Assembly: GCF_000813145.1 (NCBI RefSeq)
Contig: NZ_BAZF01000019.1
Location: 17,902 to 81,901 of the forward strand
From: Geobacter sp. OR-1
Lineage (GTDB): Bacteria > Desulfobacterota > Desulfuromonadia > Geobacterales > DSM-12255
DNA length: 64,000 nt
Reading direction: 5' to 3'
Of this stretch, positions 36,483 through 45,521 are shown piece after piece. The number at the start of each line of letters is the position of its first letter. Within the stretch, counting starts at the first letter, position 1. The translations under genes and the position numbers were made by a program. The notes under the pieces were generated by a model. The model was not told where the DNA came from. It made no database searches and saw only the letters and a program-made list of their open reading frames with translations.

Positions 36483-37274
36483 ATGCGGGGCGGTCTGCTT
36501 CAGACAATCAGCCGGGGAATTCGGCAACTAGCCCGGGGGGTCGGCCACGTTTTTCGGCCCGACAGGGAAGCGGACAATGCCAGGGTCCGGAGGGAAAACC
36601 CTGCGGTCCGTTTCCCACCTTGCTCCCTGTCAACTGCTGCTCTGAACCATTGCGACAACCGGCAATACCTTGATTCCGGCCTTGCCCATGCCCGGTTCAT
36701 CATGCAGACGATCAGGGGGTACAGCTCCGACCAAAACCTTGTTATCTGCGAGTGGGGGTGCGGTCCGGGGCGGATTATCCAGCATCTGCAATCATTGGAC
36801 AATGGCATTGCCCGCCTGATAGGTACCGACTGCCATGAGGCCAGCATGGACTGGTGCCGTGAAAACCTGCCGGCTATCGAATTCCAGACCAACGGGATGG
36901 CCCCGCCGCTCCTCCTTGCCACTGGTAGCATTGATGTTGTTTATTGCTGTGCAGTCTTTTCACACCTGGGAGAACCGCTCCACCACGCCTGGATCTCGGA
37001 AATCCTGCGGCTGCTCCGCCCCGGAGGGCTGCTGATCGCCACGGTCAACGGCAATAACCTTGAGGACCGGATGTCCGGAGACGAACTGGCTGCTTACCGG
37101 AACGGCAGCCTGATTGTACGTCCCGAAGGGAGAGAGGGAGAGACCGGTTTCGTCTCCTTTGCCGGCGACCGCTTCATCCGCGACTCCCTTTTCAATCGCT
37201 TTGAAAACATCACCAGGCTTGACGATACGCCATTTCTGCAAACGGTCTGGACTGCAACCGCACCCGCAACCTGA
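36483..37274 (+). CDS. Class I SAM-dependent methyltransferase
   Basis: ATG 36483 follows AGGGAG at about ten bases and gives 263 residues; in-frame ATGs further upstream are less likely. The domain shows CEWGCGPGRIIQHL (SAM motif I, near residue 85), GTDCHEASMDWC (motif II), VDVVYCC-like strand at VVYCCAVFSHL and LLRPGGLLIATVNG. It resembles ubiE/small-molecule methyltransferases. The substrate is unknown. It is convergent with the penicillin-binding protein gene. Confidence 0.78.
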   Translation: MRGGLLQTISRGIRQLARGVGHVFRPDREADNARVRRENPAVRFPPCSLSTAALNHCDNRQYLDSGLAHARFIMQTIRGYSSDQNLVICEWGCGPGRIIQHLQSLDNGIARLIGTDCHEASMDWCRENLPAIEFQTNGMAPPLLLATGSIDVVYCCAVFSHLGEPLHHAWISEILRLLRPGGLLIATVNGNNLEDRMSGDELAAYRNGSLIVRPEGREGETGFVSFAGDRFIRDSLFNRFENITRLDDTPFLQTVWTATAPAT

Positions 37275-37322
37275 ACCTTTGCAAACCCGGATCAGATGCC
37301 CGTTTATTAGACCGGTCAGCAG

Positions 37323-39338
37323 TCAATTCCTGCCATTATTGCTGCCGGTGTCCGTCAATTCATCCTCTTCCAACTGATCCCCCTTGCCATCAGGCAATGG
37401 CGATTTTTCCGGCTGCGGTTCGAGCAGATCGCCACCATGTTCGGGACAAAACTCCTGCGGTTCGGTTCCGCTTATGAAAAATTCATCCTCCCGCTCCGGA
37501 CAGTCGAGCGTGGCCAAGTACCCCGTGGTAGGATCGATAGTGACTGAAACGACAGTAGCTGGTTTCTGAAAATCGAGCGCTGGTTTCCCTGCAAGAGCCT
37601 GGCGCATGAACCGCTCCCAGACCGGGACCGCGACGCTGCCTCCGGTGAATCCCTTTCCTCCCGGCTTCGGCCGGTCGTGTCCAACCCAGATACCTGCCAC
37701 CAGCTGCGGCGTGTAGCCGACAAACCAGGCATCGCGGTAATCATCGGTAGTCCCGGTCTTGCCTGCTGCCGGGCGCTCCCGGGCAAACTTTTTCAACGAC
37801 TTTGCGGTCCCGTATTCCAGTACGTCCCCGAGCATCCGAGTGGTCACGAAGGCGGCCGCCGGGGTCATTACCGGCGTCACCGCCGGAGGTGTCTCTGACC
37901 AGGTACGCCGGTTGCGGTCGTAGATCCGGACGATGGTGCGCGCTTCGGCACGCGCGCCGCCATTGGCCAACGGTGAGTAGGCCTGCACCAGTTCGTTCAG
38001 GGTCACCTCCTCCGTACCTAGAGCCAGGGAGAGGTCGTTCTGCGCCCGTAGCGGCAGCCCGATCCGTCGGGCATATTCCACAAAATACGGCACACCGATC
38101 GACTCCAGCAGTTTGATGGTAATAATATTGTTGGAATAGGCCAACGCCTGGCGCAGGGTCAGTTCACCGAACTGCTCCCGTCCGTAGTTCTGGGGGCGCC
38201 AGATCTCGTTATTGCCGCGATTGTAGGTTACCTGAGCGTCGTCCCATACCGTTGCCGCAGTTACCCCCTTCTCCAGCGCCGCGGCATAGATCAGCGGCTT
38301 GATAGCAGACCCTGGTTGCCGTCTGGCTGCAAAAGCCCGGTTATAAGGGCTCTTGGCAGCGTCAACCCCGCCGACCGCCGCCAGCACATCCCCGGTAGCC
38401 GGGTCCAATGCTAACAGAGCCCCCTGCAACTGCGGCGATATCTTCCTGATACCGTCGCTCAAGGTCTTTTCCGCCAGCTTTTGCAGGTTCAGATCCATGG
38501 CGGAGATGACATCCAGCCCTCCCTGTTCGACGATTTGAGCACCGTATCGCTCGATCAACTTTCCACGGATATGGGCCATATAATACGGGGCCTGACCGGC
38601 CGGGATAATGGTCGGCGGGTTGGCGCGCAACTTCTGCTTCTGGACGGACGAGATCATATTCAGGTCCACCATCCGCTTCAGCACCACATCCCGCCGTCCG
38701 GTTACCCGGGCCGGATCCCCCAGCGGGTTGTACCGGGCCGGGTTTTTCGGCACCCCGGCCAGCAGCGAGCATTCGGCGTCGGTCAACTCCTCCGGGTTCT
38801 TGTCGAAATATAGTCGCGCGGCCTGGGCAATCCCCCAGGCCCCGTTGCCGTAATAGATCTCGTTGAAATACATCTCCAGGATCTGCTTCTTACTGTATTT
38901 CTTTTCAAAATCCATTGCCATGCGCGCCTCGTCCAGCTTGCGCTCGATGGTCTTTTCCCCGGAAAGATACCTGTTTTTGATCAACTGCTGGGTGATGGTG
39001 GATCCCCCTTCGGCCAGCCGCCCCTTGACCACATCCTTGACCAGGGCGCGGGCGATCCCGCGGACATCGATGCCGCCATGCTCGTAAAACCGGGCATCCT
39101 CGACCGCCACCACGGCATTTTGCAGGAAGACCGGAATCCGGTCGATAGGGGTCCAGTATCTCTTGTCAGGGAGAATCCGGCCGACGAACCGCCCCTGATT
39201 ATCAAAAACCTTGATGGAAGAGTAACCATGCGGCAGAGGGGGATATGATCCGGGCTGCTCCTTGGCCCAAACGGAGGAAACGAGTACCAGGCAGGAAAAA
39301 CAGATGGATGTGACTATTCTGGCAAAAACAGTGGACAC
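37323..39338 (-). CDS. PBP1-type bifunctional peptidoglycan glycosyltransferase/transpeptidase
   Basis: GTG 39338 with AAAAGGA ten bases upstream is preferred over the TTG at 39407. The 671-residue protein has an N-terminal anchor, then the GT51 domain (EDARFYEHGGID, GGSTITQQLIKNRYL, RKLDEARMAMDFE) and a transpeptidase domain with the SxxK motif in PGSAIKPLIYAAAL near residue 350, SxN in YSNNI and KTG in AGKTGTTDDYRDAW. A C-terminal acidic tail follows. It polymerises and crosslinks peptidoglycan. It is a short PBP1A-like form lacking a large OB insert. Confidence 0.9.
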   Translation of the reverse strand: MSTVFARIVTSICFSCLVLVSSVWAKEQPGSYPPLPHGYSSIKVFDNQGRFVGRILPDKRYWTPIDRIPVFLQNAVVAVEDARFYEHGGIDVRGIARALVKDVVKGRLAEGGSTITQQLIKNRYLSGEKTIERKLDEARMAMDFEKKYSKKQILEMYFNEIYYGNGAWGIAQAARLYFDKNPEELTDAECSLLAGVPKNPARYNPLGDPARVTGRRDVVLKRMVDLNMISSVQKQKLRANPPTIIPAGQAPYYMAHIRGKLIERYGAQIVEQGGLDVISAMDLNLQKLAEKTLSDGIRKISPQLQGALLALDPATGDVLAAVGGVDAAKSPYNRAFAARRQPGSAIKPLIYAAALEKGVTAATVWDDAQVTYNRGNNEIWRPQNYGREQFGELTLRQALAYSNNIITIKLLESIGVPYFVEYARRIGLPLRAQNDLSLALGTEEVTLNELVQAYSPLANGGARAEARTIVRIYDRNRRTWSETPPAVTPVMTPAAAFVTTRMLGDVLEYGTAKSLKKFARERPAAGKTGTTDDYRDAWFVGYTPQLVAGIWVGHDRPKPGGKGFTGGSVAVPVWERFMRQALAGKPALDFQKPATVVSVTIDPTTGYLATLDCPEREDEFFISGTEPQEFCPEHGGDLLEPQPEKSPLPDGKGDQLEEDELTDTGSNNGRN

Positions 39339-39449
39339 GGCTGACAAATCCTTTTCAGTATTGCTTGAATCGAGGCTTAGTCTGACCCATGAGACAGCCA
39401 AAGTCAATCGTCGGTTTAATGAATAAAATGGGGGGATCGCAGCACCGGT

Positions 39450-40868
39450 TCATTCGGCGCAGCAGGAAAGCCGGGTAATGTCGCGCGAGAACCCCTGGGC
39501 GCAGAGACGCAGACCTTCGCTCATGGAGGGGTAGACCGGCAGCGTAGAAGCCAGGTCGTCGATCGTGGCCCGGAGCCGCAACGCCAGCGCAGCCTCGTTG
39601 ATTAGTTCTGCGCCCCGGTGGCAGATCAGGTGCACGCCGAGGAGCCGGCCTGATGGGCGATCAGCCACCATCTTGATCACCCCGGCGCGGTGCCCGGTTA
39701 CCCGGGACTTGGGAATTGCGGAGACCGGCATTACGTTGACCAGGGTATCAAACCCGGCCTGGCGAGCGCCCTGCTCGGTATGGCCGACCAGCCCCAGTTC
39801 CGGATCGGTGAAAATCGCCATCGGTGCGGTCAGATAGTCCATCGGGCAGCCACAGCCGGCATTGAACATGTCATCAACCGCAACGACCCCTTCTCTGGCT
39901 CCGACAGTGGCGATCATCATGCCGCCGGTGACATCGCCTGCCCCCCAGATGCCGGGAGTCGATGTGCGCATGTGACTGTCTGTTATAACAAACCCTTTGC
40001 GGTCCACATCTACCTCTGCCAGGTCGAGACCGATACCGGCAGTGGCCGGCGCAGTGCCGACAGCAATCAAAAGCTTTTCACCCGTGAATTCATGACTGAC
40101 ACCGGCAACATCGGCGCTCACCGTAGTCATCCCCGCTGAGCCGGCCACCGAGCAGATCGACGAATTAAGGACGATCCGCACCCCCTCATCGACCAGAACC
40201 TCCTGCAGGGCTTCGCTCAACTCCGGCTCAACTGACGGCAGAATACGGGGGCCATGTTCGAGGATGGTCACCTTGCAGCCGAGCCGGTTGAACATCTGCC
40301 CAAGTTCGACGGCAATGACACCGCCACCGATGATGAGCAACGACGCCGGCAGGCTTTTCAAGAGCAGCGCCGATCGACTGGTAAGAAAACCGACCTCGTT
40401 CAGCCCCGGTATTGCCGGAATCCGGGGAAAACCGCCGACTGCAACAAGAAATCGCTCGGCATGATACCGGCGATCAACCACTTCGATGGTTCGGGAATCG
40501 AGAAAACGGGCCGTGCCTTTGATCAGCTCCAGACCGGCTACGTTCTGCAGGACATCCAGGTATCGTTCCTGCCGAAGGTTCAGGACCACCTGTTCGCGAT
40601 GCAGTGCCAGCCGCTCGACATCAACCTGGTCCCGCCAGTCGCCCAGCCCGATAGCGGCGCCAAGACGGGCTTCATGGCTGAACAGCGCGGCATGGATCAT
40701 GGTTTTGCTGGGTATGCATCCCCAGTTGATGCAAGTTCCGCCAAGCACGCTTTTCTCGATCATCGCCACCCGAGCCCCATAGGAGGTAGCATGCAGAGCC
40801 GCAGCAAAGGCGGTCGATCCTGAGCCGAGTATGATCAGGTCCGGTTTGTTGTTCAGTCGCTTTTTCAT
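39450..40868 (-). CDS. merA: Mercuric reductase-like pyridine nucleotide-disulfide oxidoreductase
   Basis: The 472-residue protein has the FAD motif IILGSGSTAFAAALHA, the redox-active disulfide in GGTCINWGCIPSKTMIHAAL near residue 45, NAD(P)H-binding LLIIGGGVIAVELG and the second FAD motif GIWGAGDVTGG. It ends LSCCAE, the C-terminal vicinal Cys pair diagnostic of MerA, which delivers Hg(II) to the active site. It lacks the N-terminal heavy-metal domain. No merR, merT or merP is nearby, so it is an orphan reductase. The start may be ATG 40868 or GTG 40898. Confidence 0.8.
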   Translation of the reverse strand: MKKRLNNKPDLIILGSGSTAFAAALHATSYGARVAMIEKSVLGGTCINWGCIPSKTMIHAALFSHEARLGAAIGLGDWRDQVDVERLALHREQVVLNLRQERYLDVLQNVAGLELIKGTARFLDSRTIEVVDRRYHAERFLVAVGGFPRIPAIPGLNEVGFLTSRSALLLKSLPASLLIIGGGVIAVELGQMFNRLGCKVTILEHGPRILPSVEPELSEALQEVLVDEGVRIVLNSSICSVAGSAGMTTVSADVAGVSHEFTGEKLLIAVGTAPATAGIGLDLAEVDVDRKGFVITDSHMRTSTPGIWGAGDVTGGMMIATVGAREGVVAVDDMFNAGCGCPMDYLTAPMAIFTDPELGLVGHTEQGARQAGFDTLVNVMPVSAIPKSRVTGHRAGVIKMVADRPSGRLLGVHLICHRGAELINEAALALRLRATIDDLASTLPVYPSMSEGLRLCAQGFSRDITRLSCCAE

Positions 40869-40916
40869 GAAGAACAGTCTAGCAAATGGCCCGGCCACCG
40901 CAATCAGCCAGTGCCA

Positions 40917-42209
40917 TTATCGGAAAATATCAGGGGGATCGACTCGGTTCTGTACCGTCCGCAATAATTCGAGCTGGCCCCGTACTCCTGGGACCGGCCT
41001 TAGTCGAGCAGCCTCAAGGAGAGGCGGAACAGCTTCCTCGGCGCTGCAGCGCGGAAAAGATACCGCTGCCAGATGGTGCATCAGCTTCATGGTTCTCAAG
41101 GCATCGAACCATTCATGGAACGATGACAAAAAAGCCTCGCTTGTCTTTTTCACCTGCGCGATCCGATCCCAGGAGGCGACAAACCGTTCCCCTTCCAGAT
41201 ATTCGGCCAGCAAATGGGAGACAAGCACTGCCTGCCTCATAACCTCATCGCCGGAAGCGCCACAGGATGCCGAAGCCAGGGAGAGAAACGATCCGAGGAG
41301 GGCAAAAGAGCCGGGGTGATAGAACTGAATGGCCGTTTCAGCACCGGCCAGCGCCTTTGACACACTGCGGCCGGTACCGAACGGGACCCGGTGCGAAGGA
41401 CGTGGCGACGGCAAGACCATGGTGCCGCTCAGTTGCTCGACCCCGGCAATCTTTCGCAATTGCTGCAGAAAGTAGAAATCCTCACCCGCTGTGCGGGTAT
41501 TCATACCGCCGGAGCGGAGATATGCCGTGCCGGTGCAGGCCATGGCGCTCCCGACGGTATGAAAGGCATAAGGTGACCCGGCCAGGTTCAGGCCAAGGAC
41601 ATAACTCCGGAGGAACAGCTCGTACCGGTCGATGATATCCTGACCGGTAGCCGTAGCCGCCTCCTGGTGGCGAAACGGAATTACAGCGCCGCCACAGGCA
41701 GAGCTGCGAAAATGCCTGGTTATTGCCGGGAGGTAATCCGGGCCCACCAAGGTATCGGCGTCTAGCGCTACCAGCAGCGGCCCTCCGGAGTGGACGTTCC
41801 AACTGAGTCTCGGGAGTACCAGGTCAAAGCCGATCTTGCGCGCCATCCCGACTCCCCCCCCTTTTACCGGTAGTTCGAGCCCGGGGGAAGCAGCATCGAC
41901 CCAGGCCAGGTTCAGCACGGTTGTCGTTGCCAACTGTTCAAGCATCTCCAGGGTGGCGAGATTGTCCGCCTTGTCGGCGGAAGCTGCATCAGTTCGGTGG
42001 TTTACCACCACAAGGATCAGAAACAGTTTGAGATCATCAGCTGGATTTTGTGCCAGCGATGCGAGCGTTGCCGGAAGATTGGCGTTCTCGGCCAGAGACG
42101 GGATGACTACCGCGCCATGAAATCCGGCAGCGGTGTGCCCGGCAATAGACCAAGGCGCGGCAATGGCGCGACCGGACAGGTAGGCTCCCAGGCGACGATC
42201 AGCAGGCAT
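40917..42209 (-). CDS. Family 2-like glycosyltransferase
   Basis: The 430-residue protein starts at ATG 42209, inside the 3' end of miaA. It has the GT-A pattern VIPSLAENANLPATL near the start, the DxD-type LLVALDADTLVGPDY near residue 150, and GGMNTRTAGEDFYFLQQL with the ED catalytic pair near 235. A region PSPRPSHRVPFGTG follows, likely acceptor-site. No membrane helices are obvious, so it is cytoplasmic or peripheral. The sugar transferred is unknown. It overlaps miaA by 11 bases. Confidence 0.75.
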   Translation of the reverse strand: MPADRRLGAYLSGRAIAAPWSIAGHTAAGFHGAVVIPSLAENANLPATLASLAQNPADDLKLFLILVVVNHRTDAASADKADNLATLEMLEQLATTTVLNLAWVDAASPGLELPVKGGGVGMARKIGFDLVLPRLSWNVHSGGPLLVALDADTLVGPDYLPAITRHFRSSACGGAVIPFRHQEAATATGQDIIDRYELFLRSYVLGLNLAGSPYAFHTVGSAMACTGTAYLRSGGMNTRTAGEDFYFLQQLRKIAGVEQLSGTMVLPSPRPSHRVPFGTGRSVSKALAGAETAIQFYHPGSFALLGSFLSLASASCGASGDEVMRQAVLVSHLLAEYLEGERFVASWDRIAQVKKTSEAFLSSFHEWFDALRTMKLMHHLAAVSFPRCSAEEAVPPLLEAARLRPVPGVRGQLELLRTVQNRVDPPDIFR

Positions 42210-43128
42210 GAGCGGCCAAGCCGTGATGATCGAGGATGGATTTTGCACGGCTGAGCGGATCGTGATCCCCGTCAAGCCAGTGAATGACCGCGCCGTTTCG
42301 CTCCATCCGGCGGAACCAGGTCTCCTGGCGCTTGGCAAAATCGTGAATGGCGCTGTTCAGCTTCTGGAACATGTCGTTCCGATTGGTTTCGCCGCGCAGG
42401 TAACCGGCGATGTAACGGTATTCCAGGCCGAAATAATCGAGCCGCTCCCAGGAAATCCCCGCGTCATGAAGCCGCGCCACCTCGTCGATCATGCCGCTCT
42501 GCAGCCGCTCCTTGAGACGGGCAGTGATCCGTTGCCTCAGGATCGTACGTTCCCAGCGGATGCCGAATATCAGCGGTTTGATCTCCGGCAGCGGTTCCGG
42601 TTCGCACCGCTGTTCATGCTCGGCAATCTCGATTGCGCGCACAACCCGCTCCCGATCCAGAAGATCGGTGGTATTGTGCAGCCGGGTCGCAATCTTCTGC
42701 AATCTCTCCTTGAGGTCAGCCACGGCAAGCTGGGCCAATTCCGCGCGCAGAGCATTGTTTACCGGTGCTTCCACGAGCCGGTGCCCTCTAAGGAGCGATT
42801 CCAGATACAGACCGGTGCCGCCGACGAGCAGCGGCAGCCGGCCACGACGAAGGATATCCTCCCAGGCACGAATGGCTTCACGTTGAAAATGAAACAGGCT
42901 GAACTCCTCACCGGGATCGCAAATATCGATGAGATGGTACGGCACCCTGCCGTACTCGGAAAGATCCTTGCCGGTGCCGATATCCATGCCGCGGTAGACC
43001 TGCCTGGAGTCGGCAGAGATGATCTCGCCTCCGGTCACCCCGGCAATACCGACGCCAAGACGGGTCTTTCCGGAGGCAGTCGGACCGAGGACGACAATTA
43101 GGTTTATCAGGGTACTGTCACTTGTCAC
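42199..43128 (-). CDS. miaA: tRNA dimethylallyltransferase
   Basis: The 309-residue protein has the P-loop VVLGPTASGKTRLGV, SADSRQVYRGMDIGTGK with the catalytic Asp, PYHLIDICDP, LVGGTGLYLESLL and KRQETWFRR near the C-terminus, the complete MiaA signature. It adds the isopentenyl group to A37 of tRNAs reading U-starting codons. It starts with GTG 43128 and no strong ribosome site is visible. Confidence 0.96.
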   Translation of the reverse strand: MTSDSTLINLIVVLGPTASGKTRLGVGIAGVTGGEIISADSRQVYRGMDIGTGKDLSEYGRVPYHLIDICDPGEEFSLFHFQREAIRAWEDILRRGRLPLLVGGTGLYLESLLRGHRLVEAPVNNALRAELAQLAVADLKERLQKIATRLHNTTDLLDRERVVRAIEIAEHEQRCEPEPLPEIKPLIFGIRWERTILRQRITARLKERLQSGMIDEVARLHDAGISWERLDYFGLEYRYIAGYLRGETNRNDMFQKLNSAIHDFAKRQETWFRRMERNGAVIHWLDGDHDPLSRAKSILDHHGLAAHAC

Positions 43129-43210
43129 GAGGATTCCACCTTGGGGAAATCACAAGAAAAGCCGCCCCAATGGAGCGACTTTTCCGCATTTGCGGTATTA
43201 AGTATTTCGG

Positions 43211-43570
43211 TCAGCAAATCGGGTTGCCGCGGGTTTCAGTATCGTAGATATTGAGCAGCATCTCCGGTGTCAGGATACACTCCTTGGTCTGCTCGCCCGT
43301 TTTCCCCTCGTGAACCCATTTGAGCGCATCGCCGCTCTCCCGGTGGGTAACGGTAAGGCGGTTTCCGGTAATCCGTTTTACTTCGTTCAACATCTGATCC
43401 ATGGTGAGCAGTTCGATTCCGCCGATCTCCTCGTTCGGAGACAGATTTTCCAGAAACCGGTCCAGAAGATCGTAATCGACGAAATCGTTCTCTTTCCGCC
43501 ACCACCGGACGAACCGATGTTCGCTCGTCACGCTGTCGGTCACTACTGATCTTACGTCAAGCCCTTTCAT
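43211..43570 (-). CDS. Unknown 119-residue protein
   Basis: I do not recognise a family. ATG 43570 has a perfect AAAGGAG site seven bases upstream, which supports it as a real gene. The protein is acidic and soluble, with a WWRKENDFVDYDLLDRFLEN segment and a C-terminus ending GNPIC. There are no membrane helices or metal motifs. A GTATACTGTAAAC site, similar to the gap operator, lies about 65 bases upstream on the coding strand. Confidence 0.6.
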   Translation of the reverse strand: MKGLDVRSVVTDSVTSEHRFVRWWRKENDFVDYDLLDRFLENLSPNEEIGGIELLTMDQMLNEVKRITGNRLTVTHRESGDALKWVHEGKTGEQTKECILTPEMLLNIYDTETRGNPIC

Positions 43571-43631
43571 GGCGTACTCCTTTCCGGCCAAAGCACACGT
43601 CTCTGACCCTCCATACAATTCCTTTCTTCCT

Positions 43632-43644
43632 GTTTACAGTATAC
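43632..43644 (-). promoter_or_regulatory. Third copy of the GTATAC-type operator
   Basis: On the minus strand the site reads GTATACTGTAAAC and agrees with 12 of 13 bases of the gap site at 20373-20385. It overlaps a TATACT -10-like sequence upstream of the unknown gene at 43570. Confidence 0.35.
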
Positions 43645-43743
43645 TCCAATTCACTGCCAGAGGGCCACTCTCCTTTGCAGGGCCAGGGCTTTTAAGCAAT
43701 TGTCTGAAATACCCCACTCTGAAATCGTCTGCAACAATTGGTC

Positions 43744-43818
43744 AAAAAAAAGACCCCGCAACCCCATAAATGGGAGGCGAGGCCTTGAAATAAGGGCCGG
43801 CTGGACTTCCCGGCCCTC
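43744..43818 (-). terminator. Tandem terminators after the cytochrome peroxidase gene
   Basis: On the minus strand a CCGG-rich hairpin (43793-43800 with 43810-43817) is followed by TTATTTC, and a second imperfect hairpin (43754-43782) is followed by TCTTTTTTTT. Both lie just after the stop of the gene at 43830. Confidence 0.6.
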
Positions 43819-43829
43819 TTCCAGGCTGA

Positions 43830-44870
43830 CTATTTCAGTAACGGTTTCGGCGTACTATCCGAATTGGGCGGCAAGATCGGGTACACGACGTGCGGCTGTT
43901 TCCCGTTCAGGGTCTTCAGAAATGCCACGATCTTTGCGTCTTCATCGGCATTCAGGGTGATTCCGAGCTGCGAGGAACCCATGATTTTGACCGCATCGGT
44001 CAATGTCCACACCTTGCCGGAGTGGAAATACGGGGGCGTCAGCTCGATGTTGCGCAGTGACGGCGATTTGAAGACATATTTATCCGCTGCCGTATTGGTG
44101 ACCTTAAAGCGCCCGAAGTCTTCGGTCGGCCTGGTATTGGCATCAGGGCTCTCTTTGACGCCAAAGGGGAAGTACCCGGCGCCGCCGATATTGACCCCGT
44201 TGTGGCAGGTCGAGCATCCCTTGGCCATAAACAGTTTCAAACCTTCATGCTCTTTGCTGGAAAGCGCTTTGCGGTCGCCCTTTAAATAACGGTCAAAACG
44301 GGAATCCGGGGTTATCAGCGTAGCCTCGAACACCTCTATGGCCCGGGCCATGTTGTCAAAGGTTATCGGATCCTTTTCGCCGGGGAACGCTTTATTGAAT
44401 TGCGGCAGATATCCCGGTACACTCTTGAGGGTCTCCACAACACGTTCCGGCTTGTTGTTCATCTCCACCGACGCCTGCACCGGCCCTTTGGCCTGGGCCT
44501 CAAGGTCTTTTGCCCGGCCGTCCCAGAACTGGGCGATATTGAACACGGCATTCAAGACCGTCGGTGCGTTACGCGGACCTTTCTGCCAGCCGTGACCGGT
44601 TGATGTCTCTTGGATATCCACCCCGCCCAGGCCGACGTTATGGCAGGTATTACAGCTTATCAGGCTTGATGACGACAGCCGCGGGTCAAAAAAGAGCATT
44701 TTGCCCAGCTCAATTTTGGCTGGGGTTGCAGCGTTATTTTTCAGGACCGGCGGCTTTTCCGGCACCGGCTTGAATACAGCCCTGGCCTGGCTCATTGTGT
44801 CGTCCTTTCCCCAGGCAACGCCTCCTGCCAGAAGCAATACCATTACACCACTCGTGATTTGCCAATTCAT
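43830..44870 (-). CDS. Diheme cytochrome c peroxidase (MacA/CcpA-type)
   Basis: ATG 44870 has GGAGGAAACA directly upstream. The 346-residue protein has a signal peptide (residues 1-21) and two haem c sites, SCNTCHN near residue 75 and CSTCHNG near 220, with the bacterial peroxidase pattern FFDPRLSSSSLIS, GHGWQKGPRNAPTVLNAVFN and SLRNIELTPPYFHSG. Family members reduce hydrogen peroxide or relay electrons in the periplasm; in Geobacter one such protein, MacA, participates in metal reduction. Upstream, CTGATCC (44896-44902) pairs with GGATCAG (44911-44917), a leader hairpin. Confidence 0.9.
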   Translation of the reverse strand: MNWQITSGVMVLLLAGGVAWGKDDTMSQARAVFKPVPEKPPVLKNNAATPAKIELGKMLFFDPRLSSSSLISCNTCHNVGLGGVDIQETSTGHGWQKGPRNAPTVLNAVFNIAQFWDGRAKDLEAQAKGPVQASVEMNNKPERVVETLKSVPGYLPQFNKAFPGEKDPITFDNMARAIEVFEATLITPDSRFDRYLKGDRKALSSKEHEGLKLFMAKGCSTCHNGVNIGGAGYFPFGVKESPDANTRPTEDFGRFKVTNTAADKYVFKSPSLRNIELTPPYFHSGKVWTLTDAVKIMGSSQLGITLNADEDAKIVAFLKTLNGKQPHVVYPILPPNSDSTPKPLLK

Positions 44871-44895
44871 TGTTTCCTCCTTTTTCCTGTTTGTA

Positions 44896-44917
44896 CTGAT
44901 CCGGGAACCTGGATCAG
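44896..44917 (-). promoter_or_regulatory. Perfect 7 bp inverted repeat in the peroxidase gene leader
   Basis: CTGATCC GGGAACCT GGATCAG forms a symmetric hairpin or operator 26 bases before the ATG. Role unknown. Confidence 0.4.
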
Positions 44918-45018
44918 CGGATAAACCTGACATTCCGCACGAGAGCCGCATTCGCTTAGCGCGATTAATGACCGCCGTTTTCAGGTTGAATCTCTATGGG
45001 ATTCCTGTTTAGGGGATG

Positions 45019-45366
45019 TTACCGGACTATTTTGGGTGGTGAAATAATTGGAAGGATAATCAGCGGGAGATACTGCTCGGGTTCAGCAGACAGAAGCATC
45101 CTTATTCCCTGGTCCGTGGCAGGCGATGATGCGGATGCGGGAATTGGATATTCCGGGCTCCATTCATCATTTGACTCGACTCGTTCAGAGCCGGTATCTT
45201 CACATTCAAGGCACATAACTCCTGAACCGGTGAAAACCTTGCCATTACCGGAATCTGCAACTGCTTGCAAGAGATGCGCTACAGGATCCAGCCCAAAAGA
45301 AATCAGCAGCAGGAGAAATATCAGATGCAGGAAAAGATTAGTGATTGATCGATAATGCATTGCCAT
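45019..45366 (-). CDS. Hypothetical 115-residue exported or anchored protein
   Basis: I do not recognise a family. The frame begins MAMHYRSITNLFLHLIFLLL with a hydrophobic segment suitable as a signal or anchor, then a CLEC pair near residue 52, an acidic Ser/Pro-rich middle and a hydrophobic PLIILPIIS end. Ribosome site is weak. It lies between the peroxidase gene and the HD-GYP gene. It may be real, but low conservation cannot be excluded. Confidence 0.45.
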   Translation of the reverse strand: MAMHYRSITNLFLHLIFLLLLISFGLDPVAHLLQAVADSGNGKVFTGSGVMCLECEDTGSERVESNDEWSPEYPIPASASSPATDQGIRMLLSAEPEQYLPLIILPIISPPKIVR

Positions 45367-45521
45367 AATGACCCCAGTCAGTCAACAAGACCAACCTGAT
45401 CCTTTTTATCACATACACCCATGGTGTCAATAATATTTTACCAAATATCCTGGTTGTTGCTGATCTGCCTTTAAATGAGGCGTGCTACAGCCCTCCTGAT
45501 AGTACGAAATGAACCTTGAAA

